DNA of 64,000 bases from Bdellovibrio sp. NC01 (GTDB lineage Bacteria; Bdellovibrionota; Bdellovibrionia; Bdellovibrionales; Bdellovibrionaceae). How positions within the stretch are numbered: the first letter of the stretch is position 1; each line of letters opens with the position of its first letter. Under the pieces are notes generated by a model, which saw only the letters and a program-made list of their open reading frames with translations, was not told the DNA's origin and did not search any database. The DNA lies in NCBI RefSeq assembly GCF_006874625.1, contig NZ_CP030034.1, positions 1,674,001 to 1,738,000 of the forward strand, in the 5' to 3' direction. This document shows, one piece after another, positions 25,896 to 33,786 of the stretch. The position numbers were made by a program, and so were the translations under genes.

Positions 25896-25921
25896 CCATC
25901 AAAAACTTCGAGGAGAATATA

Positions 25922-26383
25922 ATGAAGAAACTTGTCATGTTTGCGCTATTTGTGATCTGTCCACTTATCTCTTTTGCTGGTCCTGAAGATCACACTCCAG
26001 GCGCTGTTTACATCGCAAACGATACAGCTGTTCCGTACTATCTTTTGGAACTAAAATTCGATACGGCAACTCTTTCGCCTGATCATGATTCTTTAACTCT
26101 TGAAGCACGTTACGGAAATTTGTTTGGTCAGTTTCCTGTGACATTCACATCTCGTCACAACGAAGACAGATTGAACTTCAAAGCAGAAAAAACTTTGTTC
26201 AATCGTTGGACGGCGACATGTGGTTTTGCTGAAAAAGCTGTGGCTTATATCGCAGGTGAAGAAGCTTATGGCGAAGTAAATCCAAAGTACTTGGAGATCG
26301 TAGTTGTTTACACTTCGGCTCAAAACGCGTGTGCTGCTGATTCCGTACAGACAAAAGCGATCACGTACAGATTGAACCAATAA
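25922..26383 (+). CDS. Secreted protein of unknown function
   Basis: A 153-residue protein with signal peptide MKKLVMFALFVICPLISFAG. The start at 25922 has a GAGGAG ribosome site; the longer in-frame start at 25865 would run through the VOC remnant. Two cysteines (TATCGFAEKA, QNACAADS) may pair. The mature part looks beta-rich (LLELKFDTATLSP, YLEIVVVYTSAQN). No family is recognised. A terminator follows. Confidence 0.75.
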   Translation: MKKLVMFALFVICPLISFAGPEDHTPGAVYIANDTAVPYYLLELKFDTATLSPDHDSLTLEARYGNLFGQFPVTFTSRHNEDRLNFKAEKTLFNRWTATCGFAEKAVAYIAGEEAYGEVNPKYLEIVVVYTSAQNACAADSVQTKAITYRLNQ

Positions 26384-26393
26384 ATGGTTATCC

Positions 26394-26428
26394 AGGCCTC
26401 CGTTTTCCTTGAACGGTGGCCTTTTCCT
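26394..26428 (+). terminator. Terminator after secreted-protein gene
   Basis: AGGCCTCCGTT pairs with AACGGTGGCCT (one mismatch) around TTCCTTG and runs into TTTTCC. Confidence 0.7.
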
Positions 26429-26566
26429 CATTACTTCTCAAGAATCCTTGAATAAACTGATATCGTCAGCATGCTAATTATAGAAAACTCAATTCTTACT
26501 TAAGCAACCTTCGCATGCGCACTCTAGTATAGACATTTGTTCGATAGTTCCTTAACATATCCTCTG

Positions 26567-27373
26567 ATGAGTACACAGAGATACACAAGCGCCCGAAAGT
26601 TTCTTTTGGACGAGCTAATGAACCGCCAGAAGCGGAACCCTTCTTACTCGCAGCGTGCTTTCGCTCGAGACCTTGGCATCCTTCCTTCGCGTTTAAGTGA
26701 AATGATGACTGGAAAAGTAGGGATTTCGTATCGCAATGCCAACAAGATTGCGCAGCGTCTGGAGTTGTCTGATGAAGATAAAGCGATGTTCTTAGATCTT
26801 GTGCAAAGTGAATACGGAAGAAGTGCGGCGATTCGCCAAGCTTCATCCGAACGACTGCGTGATCGCTTGCAAGAGGCTTACGCCTTTAAGCAAGAAGAGT
26901 TTAACGTGATCTCTGACTGGTATCATGCGGCGATACTGGAATTGGTTGATTTGAAAGACTTTGAAGTGTCAGCGAAGCATGTCGCGAAGCGCTTAGGGAT
27001 TTCTCCAGATATTGCTGGTGAAGCGATTCATCGTTTAGAACGTCTGAATTTTTTAAAAATTAAAAATGGTGGTGCGGAAAAAACTCATCGCAATCGTGCG
27101 ACGACGTTGGATGTTCCTTCTGCGTATATTCGTAAATCTCATGCGCAAGTTTTGAGAAAAGCAGAAGAGGCCTTAGACACTCGTCCCGTTAGTGAAAGAG
27201 ATTATTCATATATGATGTTCGCAATGCCGAAGAAGAAAATTTCGTATCTTAAGAAAGTATTGCTGTCGTTACGAAAAGAACTTGCGAAGGAAATTGAAGA
27301 GCTTGAATCGCAAAACAGCGATTCCGTGTTCTGCGTTGGGATGCAATGTTTTGAAGTGACAGAGAGCAAGTAG
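26567..27373 (+). CDS. DUF4423/TIGR02147-family regulator
   Basis: A 268-residue protein of the TIGR02147/DUF4423 type, found mainly in Bdellovibrio and Fibrobacter relatives. An N-terminal XRE-like helix-turn-helix (YSQRAFARDLGILPSRLSEMMTGKVGISYRNANKIAQRLEL) is followed by a winged-helix-like middle (WYHAAILELVDLKDF, AKRLGISPDIAGEAIHRLERLNFL) and a C-terminal helical domain. I chose ATG 26567; TTG at 26537 is in frame but adds only a non-conserved start. These proteins are assumed to be transcription factors; no targets are known. A pseudo-receiver regulator gene follows on the same strand. Confidence 0.85.
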   Translation: MSTQRYTSARKFLLDELMNRQKRNPSYSQRAFARDLGILPSRLSEMMTGKVGISYRNANKIAQRLELSDEDKAMFLDLVQSEYGRSAAIRQASSERLRDRLQEAYAFKQEEFNVISDWYHAAILELVDLKDFEVSAKHVAKRLGISPDIAGEAIHRLERLNFLKIKNGGAEKTHRNRATTLDVPSAYIRKSHAQVLRKAEEALDTRPVSERDYSYMMFAMPKKKISYLKKVLLSLRKELAKEIEELESQNSDSVFCVGMQCFEVTESK

Positions 27374-27386
27374 CCTGCTCAGCACA

Positions 27387-27407
27387 AGTGGACCATCTTG
27401 GACCACT
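27387..27407. promoter_or_regulatory. Imperfect dyad AGTGGACCA/TGGACCACT
   Basis: Two 9-nt arms with one mismatch around TCT, between the DUF4423 gene and the pseudo-receiver gene. TGGACCA is also a direct repeat. It is a candidate operator or weak terminator. Confidence 0.4.
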
Positions 27408-27473
27408 ATGCTTCGTTCACGTTTTAAAATCATTTAAATTTCATTCATCCTAAGCAAGAGTTTTGTAAGGAAT

Positions 27474-28163
27474 ATGGCGATGTGCAAAATATTATGCTTT
27501 GGCCGATCTGCGGGATCGGAGTTTATTGAAAAATACGTGGCTGAAGGAAAGGGGCAGATCGATCTGGTAACCGTTCCTCATTTGGACAAAGGCGCTGTTC
27601 TTGAAGCAAAGCCAGATTTGGTTCTGTTGACGGAGCCTATCATCGATCGTTTGCTTTCAAATCCATTTTTGCAAGAGCTCGAGTCTGAACATCGTTTTTC
27701 AATTTTTAGTTTTTTAAATAAAGACGATGTGGCTTATCGCTTGAAGTCTTATCAAGTGGGCGCACAAGATTGTTTAAGCCTTGAGATGGTCCCTGAAGAA
27801 TTGCACTTTAAGATGTCTATCTTAACTCGACGTACGAACTTGCTGCGCAATGTTCCACCTACGATCGAACTGAAGAATATGCTGATCTTCCCTGCGTACA
27901 AAAGAGTTTTGATTAATAATCAAGAAGTGCGTTTGGCGAATAAGGAATATGAAATTCTTCTGCTGTTGATTAAGAAGCGCGAACAGTTTGTGACAGCAGC
28001 AGAAATTATTGCGTCGATATGGAAGGGCGCGACGGTTTCTCAAGGAAACATCTACACGCAGATTCATAATCTCAAACGTAAAATTAAAAACTTCGATGGC
28101 ACGATTGCTTCACAATATGGAGTGGGTTTTCGACTGTACGTCGAGCCTCCATCAGATTCTTAA
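27474..28163 (+). CDS. OmpR-type regulator with degenerate receiver
   Basis: A 229-residue protein. The C-terminal half (about residues 128-222) is an OmpR/PhoB winged helix: VRLANKEYEILLLLIKKREQFVTAAEIIASIW, ending QYGVGFRLYVEP. The N-terminal half has the alternating strands of a receiver (KILCFGRS, PDLVLLTEP, FSIFSFLNKDD, QVGAQDCLS). The phosphoacceptor Asp is replaced by Thr53, and the acidic pair after strand 1 is missing. It is therefore probably phosphorylation-independent. No histidine kinase gene is adjacent. The ATG lacks a strong ribosome site; the preceding text is AAGGAATATGGCG. Confidence 0.82.
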   Translation: MAMCKILCFGRSAGSEFIEKYVAEGKGQIDLVTVPHLDKGAVLEAKPDLVLLTEPIIDRLLSNPFLQELESEHRFSIFSFLNKDDVAYRLKSYQVGAQDCLSLEMVPEELHFKMSILTRRTNLLRNVPPTIELKNMLIFPAYKRVLINNQEVRLANKEYEILLLLIKKREQFVTAAEIIASIWKGATVSQGNIYTQIHNLKRKIKNFDGTIASQYGVGFRLYVEPPSDS

Positions 28164-28179
28164 TAGCTAATTAAGAATC
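28155..28179 (+). terminator. Stem-loop over the stop codon
   Basis: Perfect 10-bp arms GATTCTTAAT/ATTAAGAATC with loop AGCTA. It includes the stop codon of the regulator gene. There is no T run after it. Confidence 0.45.
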
Positions 28180-28297
28180 AACTCTGTGAGCCTAAACAAC
28201 GGAAAATGAATTTAATCAAAAATCTAAAAGAGTCGTGACAGAGAAAAAATAATTGGTATTAAGGAACTCTCTCTTCTTAGGGGAGTTCTGGAGCGTG

Positions 28298-28939
28298 ATG
28301 CTATCTCTACTGATTATCTTACTGGCAAGCGTGTCGTTCGCATGGACGGGTGTATGGAATGGGGGCGGCGGCCTTTTAGTTGATGGAGCGCCGGTCACGG
28401 TTGGTTCTGCACTCGAAAAACCAAAAGACAAACTGCAAGCAGCGCAAATTCCTGGTTTAGCCCTGCTTGTAAACTCCATTCATTCTTTAAACTTACCTGA
28501 AGAAGCGAAGAGCGAAGTGCTAAGAGCAATCAACCCTTCGGCTGTTAGGTCTTATTATAAAGTCAGCGACAGCGTTTACCCCGATGTTCGGGAAGAAATG
28601 GTGACTCGTTATTCGCGAGAGCTAGGTGTATCGCGAGATCAAGTGGCGTTATTCGCCTTAACCTATACAGAGAATCATCCATCACAAAAAGGTGAGCGAT
28701 CGGTGTTTTTGTTTCCGCACTTTTTTGCCCTCAAGAAGGAATCGGAGCAAGCAGCGGTTCTTTTTCATGAGGCTCTATGGCAGTTAAAAAGTTTCGCGAC
28801 TTATCAAGAGGTGATTCGTTGTGAAGCATTGATGCAAAAGTATTTGGAGAATCCCAAATCGCGCGAGGCTTATTTTAATTTTATGACTTACTTCATGAAG
28901 AACTTTTTAGCTAACGCGACTCAAAAAGCCGGGACGTGA
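28298..28939 (+). CDS. Secreted protein of unknown function
   Basis: A 213-residue protein with signal peptide MLSLLIILLASVSFAWTG. The mature start is WNGGGGLLVDG, a Gly-rich beginning often seen in small exported Bdellovibrio proteins. The rest is helical, with a segment LFHEALWQLKSFATYQEVIRCEALMQKYLENP. I chose ATG 28298; GTG 28295 is adjacent and equally possible. It contains HEALWQ but no clear zinc protease motif HExxH. Function unknown. Confidence 0.72.
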   Translation: MLSLLIILLASVSFAWTGVWNGGGGLLVDGAPVTVGSALEKPKDKLQAAQIPGLALLVNSIHSLNLPEEAKSEVLRAINPSAVRSYYKVSDSVYPDVREEMVTRYSRELGVSRDQVALFALTYTENHPSQKGERSVFLFPHFFALKKESEQAAVLFHEALWQLKSFATYQEVIRCEALMQKYLENPKSREAYFNFMTYFMKNFLANATQKAGT

Positions 28940-28941
28940 TA

Positions 28942-29244
28942 TCAGTATTTGGCAATAACGTTCATCAAACCTGGAAAATGTTTTTCCAATTCTTTCGTGC
29001 GCAGAGATGTGTATTTATGTTTACCCTCGACGCGCGTCCAGATGATTCCAGCTTCACGTAAAATCTGTAGATGGTGTGAAAACGTGGCTTTCGTCACCGT
29101 GTAACTGAAAGTCCCACAAGCCTTTTCTCCGCCTTTAGCGGCGATAAGCTCGCGCACGGCTGAGAGACGCACAGGATCGCCCAGGGCCTTTAAGACCTGT
29201 TCCATTGTGACATCTTTTAAAGAAGGGTGACTTATTTCATCCAT
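28942..29244 (-). CDS. ArsR/SmtB-family repressor
   Basis: A 100-residue winged-helix repressor. KALGDPVRLSAVRELI, KATFSHHLQILREAGIIWTRVEGKHKYTSLR are the ArsR signature. The metal-binding ELCVCDL motif is not present; the only Cys is in KACGTFSYTVTK. The sensed signal is therefore probably not a thiol-bound metal. I chose ATG 29244: the TTG at 29265 would place the operator palindrome inside the coding region. It is divergent from an MFS pump gene and almost certainly represses it. Confidence 0.9.
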   Translation of the reverse strand: MDEISHPSLKDVTMEQVLKALGDPVRLSAVRELIAAKGGEKACGTFSYTVTKATFSHHLQILREAGIIWTRVEGKHKYTSLRTKELEKHFPGLMNVIAKY

Positions 29245-29265
29245 TGTTAGATAATTATCTAACAA
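29244..29265. promoter_or_regulatory. ArsR operator: 22-bp perfect palindrome
   Basis: TTGTTAGATAA followed exactly by its reverse complement, starting at the ATG of the ArsR gene. The half TTAGATAA recurs at 29305-29312. The length and position fit an ArsR-dimer operator. Confidence 0.75.
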
Positions 29266-29297
29266 AGTTCTTGTGCTCTGTCAAGAGTGGGCGTAGA

Positions 29298-29330
29298 AAC
29301 ATAGTTAGATAAACATCGAACTATGTTCGA
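29298..29330. promoter_or_regulatory. Second dyad upstream of MFS gene
   Basis: AACATAGTT (29298-29306) and AACTATGTT (29319-29327) are perfect inverted arms 12 nt apart. They contain one TTAGATAA half-site between them. TCGAAC-TAT-GTTCGA (29316-29330) overlaps the right arm. Confidence 0.45.
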
Positions 29331-29342
29331 AAGGCTCGTTTT

Positions 29343-30548
29343 ATGACATCTCCAGCTCTCAAAAAAGGTTTTATTCTTCTTTTATCCTTCGCTGTCGGTA
29401 CGATGGCGGCAAATATCTATTATTCGCAACCTATCCTGGCACTGCTTGCGGATTCCTTAGGACTGCGCTCTGATGCCGCAGGTCTTATCATGACGTTCAC
29501 GCAGATCGGTTATGGATTGGGCGTCTTGTTCGTGATTCCTTTAGGGGATTTGCTTGAAAATAAAAAATTGATTCTCTTTATGATAGGCTTAACGATCGTT
29601 GCATCGTTAGTGCTGGGTTTATCGCAGTCAGTTGTCACTTATCTTGCGGCCTCTGTGGCTGTGGGGTTAGGAGCTTCGGCCGTGCAAATCATTATCCCTT
29701 ATACAACGCACCTTTATGACAAAGCCATGCGCGGGCAAGTGCTTGGCAGTCTGATGAGCGGTCTGATGTTAGGGATTATGCTGTCTCGTCCGCTTGCAAG
29801 TTTATTAACTGATTTCGTTTCGCTTCATGCAGTGTTTTACGTCTCGGCTGCTATCATGGCGGTGTTATTGTGGTTGCTAGCTCGCAGTTTGCCGACTCGT
29901 CAACCGGCAGCGACAAGTATGAAGTACACGCAGTTGATCTGGTCGATGAAACATCTCTTCACATCCACACCAACCTTAAGAAGAAGAGCCGTTTATCAAT
30001 CACTGATGTTTGCCGCGTTCTGTTCTTTCTGGACGACGGCACCGCTCATGCTGATTCATTCCGCTTTTCAATTTACGCAAAAAGGTGTTGCAGTATTTGC
30101 CTTGGCCGGTCTTGCTGGAGCAATCGCCGCGCCTTTTGCGGGTCGTCTTGCCGATAAAGGTTACAGTCGTCAAGCGACGCTGGTTGCGTTTGCCGTCGCT
30201 ATTATTTCGTTCTTAATGAATCATTTCATTCAAGAGGGCAGTCTTGTATCGCTGGTCCTCTTAGTGATCTCTGCAAATTTGTTGGATGCAGGTGTGTCTG
30301 CGCATTTAGTGTTGGGTCAGCGTGCGATTTTCATGATTGATCCACACAATCAAAGTCGTTTGAATGGTTTGTACATTGGTATCGTTTATCTGGGTGGCGG
30401 TATTGGTTCTGCATTCGGTGCATGGGCTTACGCCCACGGCGGTTGGGGAGCATCCACACTCGTCGGACTCCTATTCCCAACAATCGCATTGGGTTTGGCA
30501 GTCAGTGAAAAGTATTTTGGTTATCAAGAGGAATTGAAAACCGCGTAG
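29343..30548 (+). CDS. MFS efflux transporter
   Basis: A 401-residue, 12-helix major facilitator transporter. GTMAANIYYSQPILALLADSLGL opens helix 1, IPLGDLLENKKLIL lies between helices 2 and 3, and PFAGRLADKGYSRQATL is the repeated motif in the second half. The group resembles YnfM/YfcJ-like exporters. The divergent ArsR repressor with its palindromic operator implies induction by the exported compound, whose identity is unknown. The hairpin at 30572 follows. Confidence 0.9.
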   Translation: MTSPALKKGFILLLSFAVGTMAANIYYSQPILALLADSLGLRSDAAGLIMTFTQIGYGLGVLFVIPLGDLLENKKLILFMIGLTIVASLVLGLSQSVVTYLAASVAVGLGASAVQIIIPYTTHLYDKAMRGQVLGSLMSGLMLGIMLSRPLASLLTDFVSLHAVFYVSAAIMAVLLWLLARSLPTRQPAATSMKYTQLIWSMKHLFTSTPTLRRRAVYQSLMFAAFCSFWTTAPLMLIHSAFQFTQKGVAVFALAGLAGAIAAPFAGRLADKGYSRQATLVAFAVAIISFLMNHFIQEGSLVSLVLLVISANLLDAGVSAHLVLGQRAIFMIDPHNQSRLNGLYIGIVYLGGGIGSAFGAWAYAHGGWGASTLVGLLFPTIALGLAVSEKYFGYQEELKTA

Positions 30549-30571
30549 TAGTCATTAAGTCTCACTAATAA

Positions 30572-30596
30572 AGAGCGCTCAATAGACGAGCGCTCT
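30572..30596 (+). terminator. Hairpin after MFS gene
   Basis: AGAGCGCTC/GAGCGCTCT with a 7-nt loop, without a long T run. Confidence 0.55.
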
Positions 30597-30632
30597 CGAC
30601 GTCTCAAAGAGACACATAACCATTTCCTGACT

Positions 30633-30660
30633 TAAAGTCCCGTAACGAAAATACCGAATA
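30633..30660 (+). promoter_or_regulatory. Candidate sigma-28 (FliA) promoter
   Basis: TAAAGTCC, a 12-nt spacer and ACCGAATA resemble the flagellar consensus TAAAGTTT/GCCGATAA. The position, 38 nt before the chemoreceptor start, fits a motility gene. Confidence 0.5.
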
Positions 30661-30697
30661 GTCCAGCCGTGCACGTTTGAAATCAGAGGGCGGTTCA

Positions 30698-32371
30698 ATG
30701 GCTTCTTTTTCTTGGCTTCGCGGTATCAAGGGCAAATTATTCCTGTCAGCTTGTCTTCCACTATTTGGTTTTGCAGCGGTGATGTATGTTTCATACACTA
30801 GCCAAAGCACGGCCAGCAAAATGTTGGATGAATCTTACAGCGATGTGATTCCAAATGTTACTTCACTAGGTAATCTCGAGGGCGGTCGTGCTCGCATTGG
30901 CCAATACCTGTGGGGAACAGTCGCAAATTTCAATGCGCCAAAACAGCGCGAAACTTATTTAAAGAAAGCAGAAACTGCGATCGAAGAATATAAGGCCGCA
31001 GTGAAAGAGTACGAAGCAACGCCGGATCAACCGGGCGAGCCTCAATTATATGCTCCAATGAAAGAGCATTACGCTGACTATGTTGCTCGTGTGGAAGACA
31101 TGATTAAAACGTTGCATACGCCGACAGCAGAAAACTATGAAAAGGTTCGTGGTTTAATGTCTGAAGGCACTTACAATGCAGAGTCCGTTGAAATCAAAAC
31201 GACGACAAGCAAAATCATGGGTATTTATAAGCAGCTTGCGATCGACAATAATAAGAAACAAAAAGCAGAGACAGAAAAGTCATTATTTCTTTTGTTTGCC
31301 ATTGGTGCCGCTGCGGGCTTCGGTGTTTTTGCAATGTTGATGCTGATCGCTTCGCGCTTAAGTAAAACTGTGGGTGGCATCGTAAACAATCTGACAGACG
31401 CAGGTTCCCAAGTGAATTTGGCGATCTCGCAATTGTCACAGGCGGGCCAAAGCTTGTCGCAATCTTCAACGTCAGCGGCAGCCTCATTAGAAGAAACAGT
31501 CGCGTCCCTTGAAGAGATGAGTTCTATGGTTAACATGAACTCTGACAATGCCAAACAAGCAGCAGGTTTATCACAAGCTTCGCGTACAGCAGCCGAAGAA
31601 GGTGAGCGCGAGATTAAAAATCTTGTGGCTTCGATGCAGGATATTTCTCAGTCCTCTAAAAAAATTGAAGAGATCATCAATGTTATCGATGACATTGCTT
31701 TCCAAACGAACTTGTTAGCACTGAATGCCTCTGTGGAAGCTGCACGTGCTGGCGATCACGGTAAAGGTTTTGCCGTTGTCGCGGAAGCCGTGCGCAGTCT
31801 TGCGCAAAGATCTGCGGTCGCTGCAAAAGACATTACAAGTCTAATTAAGGACTCTGTTGAAAAAATCGAAAACGGAACTAAGATTGCCGATCGTTCCGGT
31901 GACGTTTTGAATAACATCGTGACCTCCATTAAAAAGGTTTCTGATCTTAATAATGAAATTGCGGCTGCAAGCTCGGAGCAAACAACGGGCATTCAGCAGA
32001 TTAGTAAAGCTATGAATCAATTGGACCAAAGTTCGCAAACGAATGCAGCTTCATCTGAAGAAATCGCCTCTACAGCTGAAGAGATCGCTTCCCAATCAAC
32101 GCAAATGCAAAATCTTGTGGTGAATTTGAATGGATACGTGGCCGGTGAAAAAACGCCTGAAGCAACTGTTTCTGAAGTGAAACCAGCTCCTGCGGCAAAA
32201 TGGTCTGCCAAACCTTCCGCGAAGGGTCAGCCGCAACCGACAGCGAAAAAAGCGGCGAACAAGGTTTTAAAGTTCACACCGCCTGCTAAAAAAACCGTCG
32301 CATCATCGTCTGCTGAAATGATTCCTTTTGATGACGATGAAAGAAAAGTCGGAACCACTGACGGTTTCTAA
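30698..32371 (+). CDS. Methyl-accepting chemotaxis protein
   Basis: A 557-residue chemoreceptor. A first membrane helix (LFLSACLPLFGFAAVMYV), a periplasmic helical domain of about 150 residues of the four-helix-bundle type and a second helix (LLFAIGAAAGFGVFAMLML) precede a cytoplasmic signalling rod. No clear HAMP unit is seen. The conserved hairpin tip is [26 protein letters not shown]. The C-terminus is a Lys/Ala/Pro linker ending in EMIPFDDD and GTTDGF, shared with the receptor at 46113. I chose ATG 30698, which matches the start of that paralogue (LRGIKGKL versus LKGIKGKL). Confidence 0.93.
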   Translation: MASFSWLRGIKGKLFLSACLPLFGFAAVMYVSYTSQSTASKMLDESYSDVIPNVTSLGNLEGGRARIGQYLWGTVANFNAPKQRETYLKKAETAIEEYKAAVKEYEATPDQPGEPQLYAPMKEHYADYVARVEDMIKTLHTPTAENYEKVRGLMSEGTYNAESVEIKTTTSKIMGIYKQLAIDNNKKQKAETEKSLFLLFAIGAAAGFGVFAMLMLIASRLSKTVGGIVNNLTDAGSQVNLAISQLSQAGQSLSQSSTSAAASLEETVASLEEMSSMVNMNSDNAKQAAGLSQASRTAAEEGEREIKNLVASMQDISQSSKKIEEIINVIDDIAFQTNLLALNASVEAARAGDHGKGFAVVAEAVRSLAQRSAVAAKDITSLIKDSVEKIENGTKIADRSGDVLNNIVTSIKKVSDLNNEIAAASSEQTTGIQQISKAMNQLDQSSQTNAASSEEIASTAEEIASQSTQMQNLVVNLNGYVAGEKTPEATVSEVKPAPAAKWSAKPSAKGQPQPTAKKAANKVLKFTPPAKKTVASSSAEMIPFDDDERKVGTTDGF

Positions 32372-32396
32372 GTATTCTCAGGAACTCTACTTACGA

Positions 32397-32429
32397 AGAG
32401 GGTGAGGACAATCTCATCCTCTTTTTTTT
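32397..32429 (+). terminator. Terminator after chemoreceptor gene
   Basis: AGAGGGTGAG pairs with CTCATCCTCT (one G-T pair) around GACAAT, followed by eight T. Confidence 0.85.
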
Positions 32430-32509
32430 GCTTAAAATCTGCTGCTTAACATCAACAATAATTACATTGCACAAGAGTATGAGGAAGTGATTAGGTCTAT
32501 ACTCTACCT

Positions 32510-33298
32510 ATGAAGTCGTTAACGATTGTGCATCTATTTATTGTTATTGCATTTTTAATTGCGCCATTTGCAGGCCATGCGGACTGCAGTCGTATCTTTG
32601 TTGTTGGCACAAACACGGACGCTGTCGCAAAAAAACGCGCTGGAATTAACGCTATTTCCATTGAACTCTTTTCAGAAATAAAAAAGCGCGTGAATTGTGT
32701 TTACAACGAACGCACTCTTTCTTTCACTAAAGCTCTTGAAGAACTTCGTAATAACCGTATTGATATTTTTGCATTTGCATTCAAAGCTCCCGAGTGGACC
32801 GCTGTCACGAATTCGGAAGTTCTTTATTCTGTTTCGCGTATTTTGCTCGTAAGTAAAGGCGTCTATAAAAAAGAGTTCACAATTTCTGATTATATTAAAA
32901 ATCCAAAAATCAAATTCGGTGTTGTTTCGGGTGGCATGTTCTTCACAAATAAAGATGAATTGGATTTGTTAGAAAAAGAAAAACGTGCGGTCTATGATCC
33001 GTTTCCTGACGGCGTCATCGAACTACTGACCCAACGCAAGGTTCAAGCTGTCTTTACATCGCCTACTTTTTATCGTCGTTATGTAAAACAGTTCAAATTG
33101 GCGGAATTGACGGAAGCCATTCCTGATAAAAATAATAATCTGGATTTGACACTGTTCTTTTCAAAAACACGTGTGAAGCCTGAAGAGCAAAAAATCTTTG
33201 CGGATGCGATTAAATCTATGCGCAAAGACGGGTTCATTCGCAAAACTCTTCTGAAGTACGTTCTCGAAGATGATGTAAATAAGTACTATACTTTCTAG
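32510..33298 (+). CDS. Periplasmic solute-binding-like protein
   Basis: A 262-residue protein with a signal peptide (residues 1-24). The fold pattern is that of family 3 solute-binding proteins: ISIELFSEIKKRVNC and LEELRNNRIDIFAFAF, then KFGVVSGGMFF and a C-terminal LTLFFSKTRVKPEEQKIFADAIKSMRKDGFIRKTL. No permease or ATPase genes are nearby, so it may act as a stand-alone ligand sensor, perhaps for a chemoreceptor, rather than in transport. Two other orphan proteins of this kind lie at 38899 and 40439. The ligand is unknown. Confidence 0.82.
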   Translation: MKSLTIVHLFIVIAFLIAPFAGHADCSRIFVVGTNTDAVAKKRAGINAISIELFSEIKKRVNCVYNERTLSFTKALEELRNNRIDIFAFAFKAPEWTAVTNSEVLYSVSRILLVSKGVYKKEFTISDYIKNPKIKFGVVSGGMFFTNKDELDLLEKEKRAVYDPFPDGVIELLTQRKVQAVFTSPTFYRRYVKQFKLAELTEAIPDKNNNLDLTLFFSKTRVKPEEQKIFADAIKSMRKDGFIRKTLLKYVLEDDVNKYYTF

Positions 33299-33409
33299 TT
33301 TGGTTTTCATCTGCCAGTCACTAACTATTCATCTCCATCGTTCGGTTGGAGAAAATTGCCGGTTTATAAAGTGAAGCATTAAGATGGCCTCGCAAAAGTC
33401 GAGGTGTCT

Positions 33410-33682
33410 ATGCAGCAAAAATTCGATTGGTATTTATTAGTCGGGGATCAGGCGGCGACTTCACTCATAGAGGACCGTCTGAAACAGCTTCCGGCGCATG
33501 CTCAGTCCGTGGTTATTATTGAGAACGACACGGAAGCTCTAAAAAACAAAGTCCTTAAAGCGATGTTTCCCCATGGTGACTATTTCACGTGGATTGCTTG
33601 TGACCCACCTTGTGCCGTGGCTCTTAAAGATCTTCTTGTCACTGTCAAAGGCAGTCAGGAAGAATGGATTGAAACGACTTAA
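33410..33682 (+). CDS. Stand-alone SIP-like domain protein
   Basis: A 90-residue protein that matches the C-terminal NAD(P)H-side domain of siderophore-interacting proteins. FDWYLLVGDQAATSLIEDRLKQLP corresponds to DWYLLAGDETALPAI-type sequences, and YFTWIACDPPCAVALKDLL to the later WVWVAGEASAVRALR block. The FAD-binding barrel that normally precedes it is absent, so it is either a truncated gene or a specialised domain. I chose ATG 33410; GTG 33404 is in frame. A GAGGTG element is upstream. Confidence 0.6.
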   Translation: MQQKFDWYLLVGDQAATSLIEDRLKQLPAHAQSVVIIENDTEALKNKVLKAMFPHGDYFTWIACDPPCAVALKDLLVTVKGSQEEWIETT

Positions 33683-33786
33683 GTAATCGCAATTACATCG
33701 CAGGCCACAGTATTTTTTATTTAGTCATAACTTGGAGACTTAGCAAAGCAGGCTTAGGATAGATCTTCTATAGTGGAGGATGTCCC

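Noticed and set aside
25865-25921. Longer start for the secreted protein at 25922
   Set aside because: The extra residues overlap the VOC remnant and remove the signal peptide from the N-terminus.
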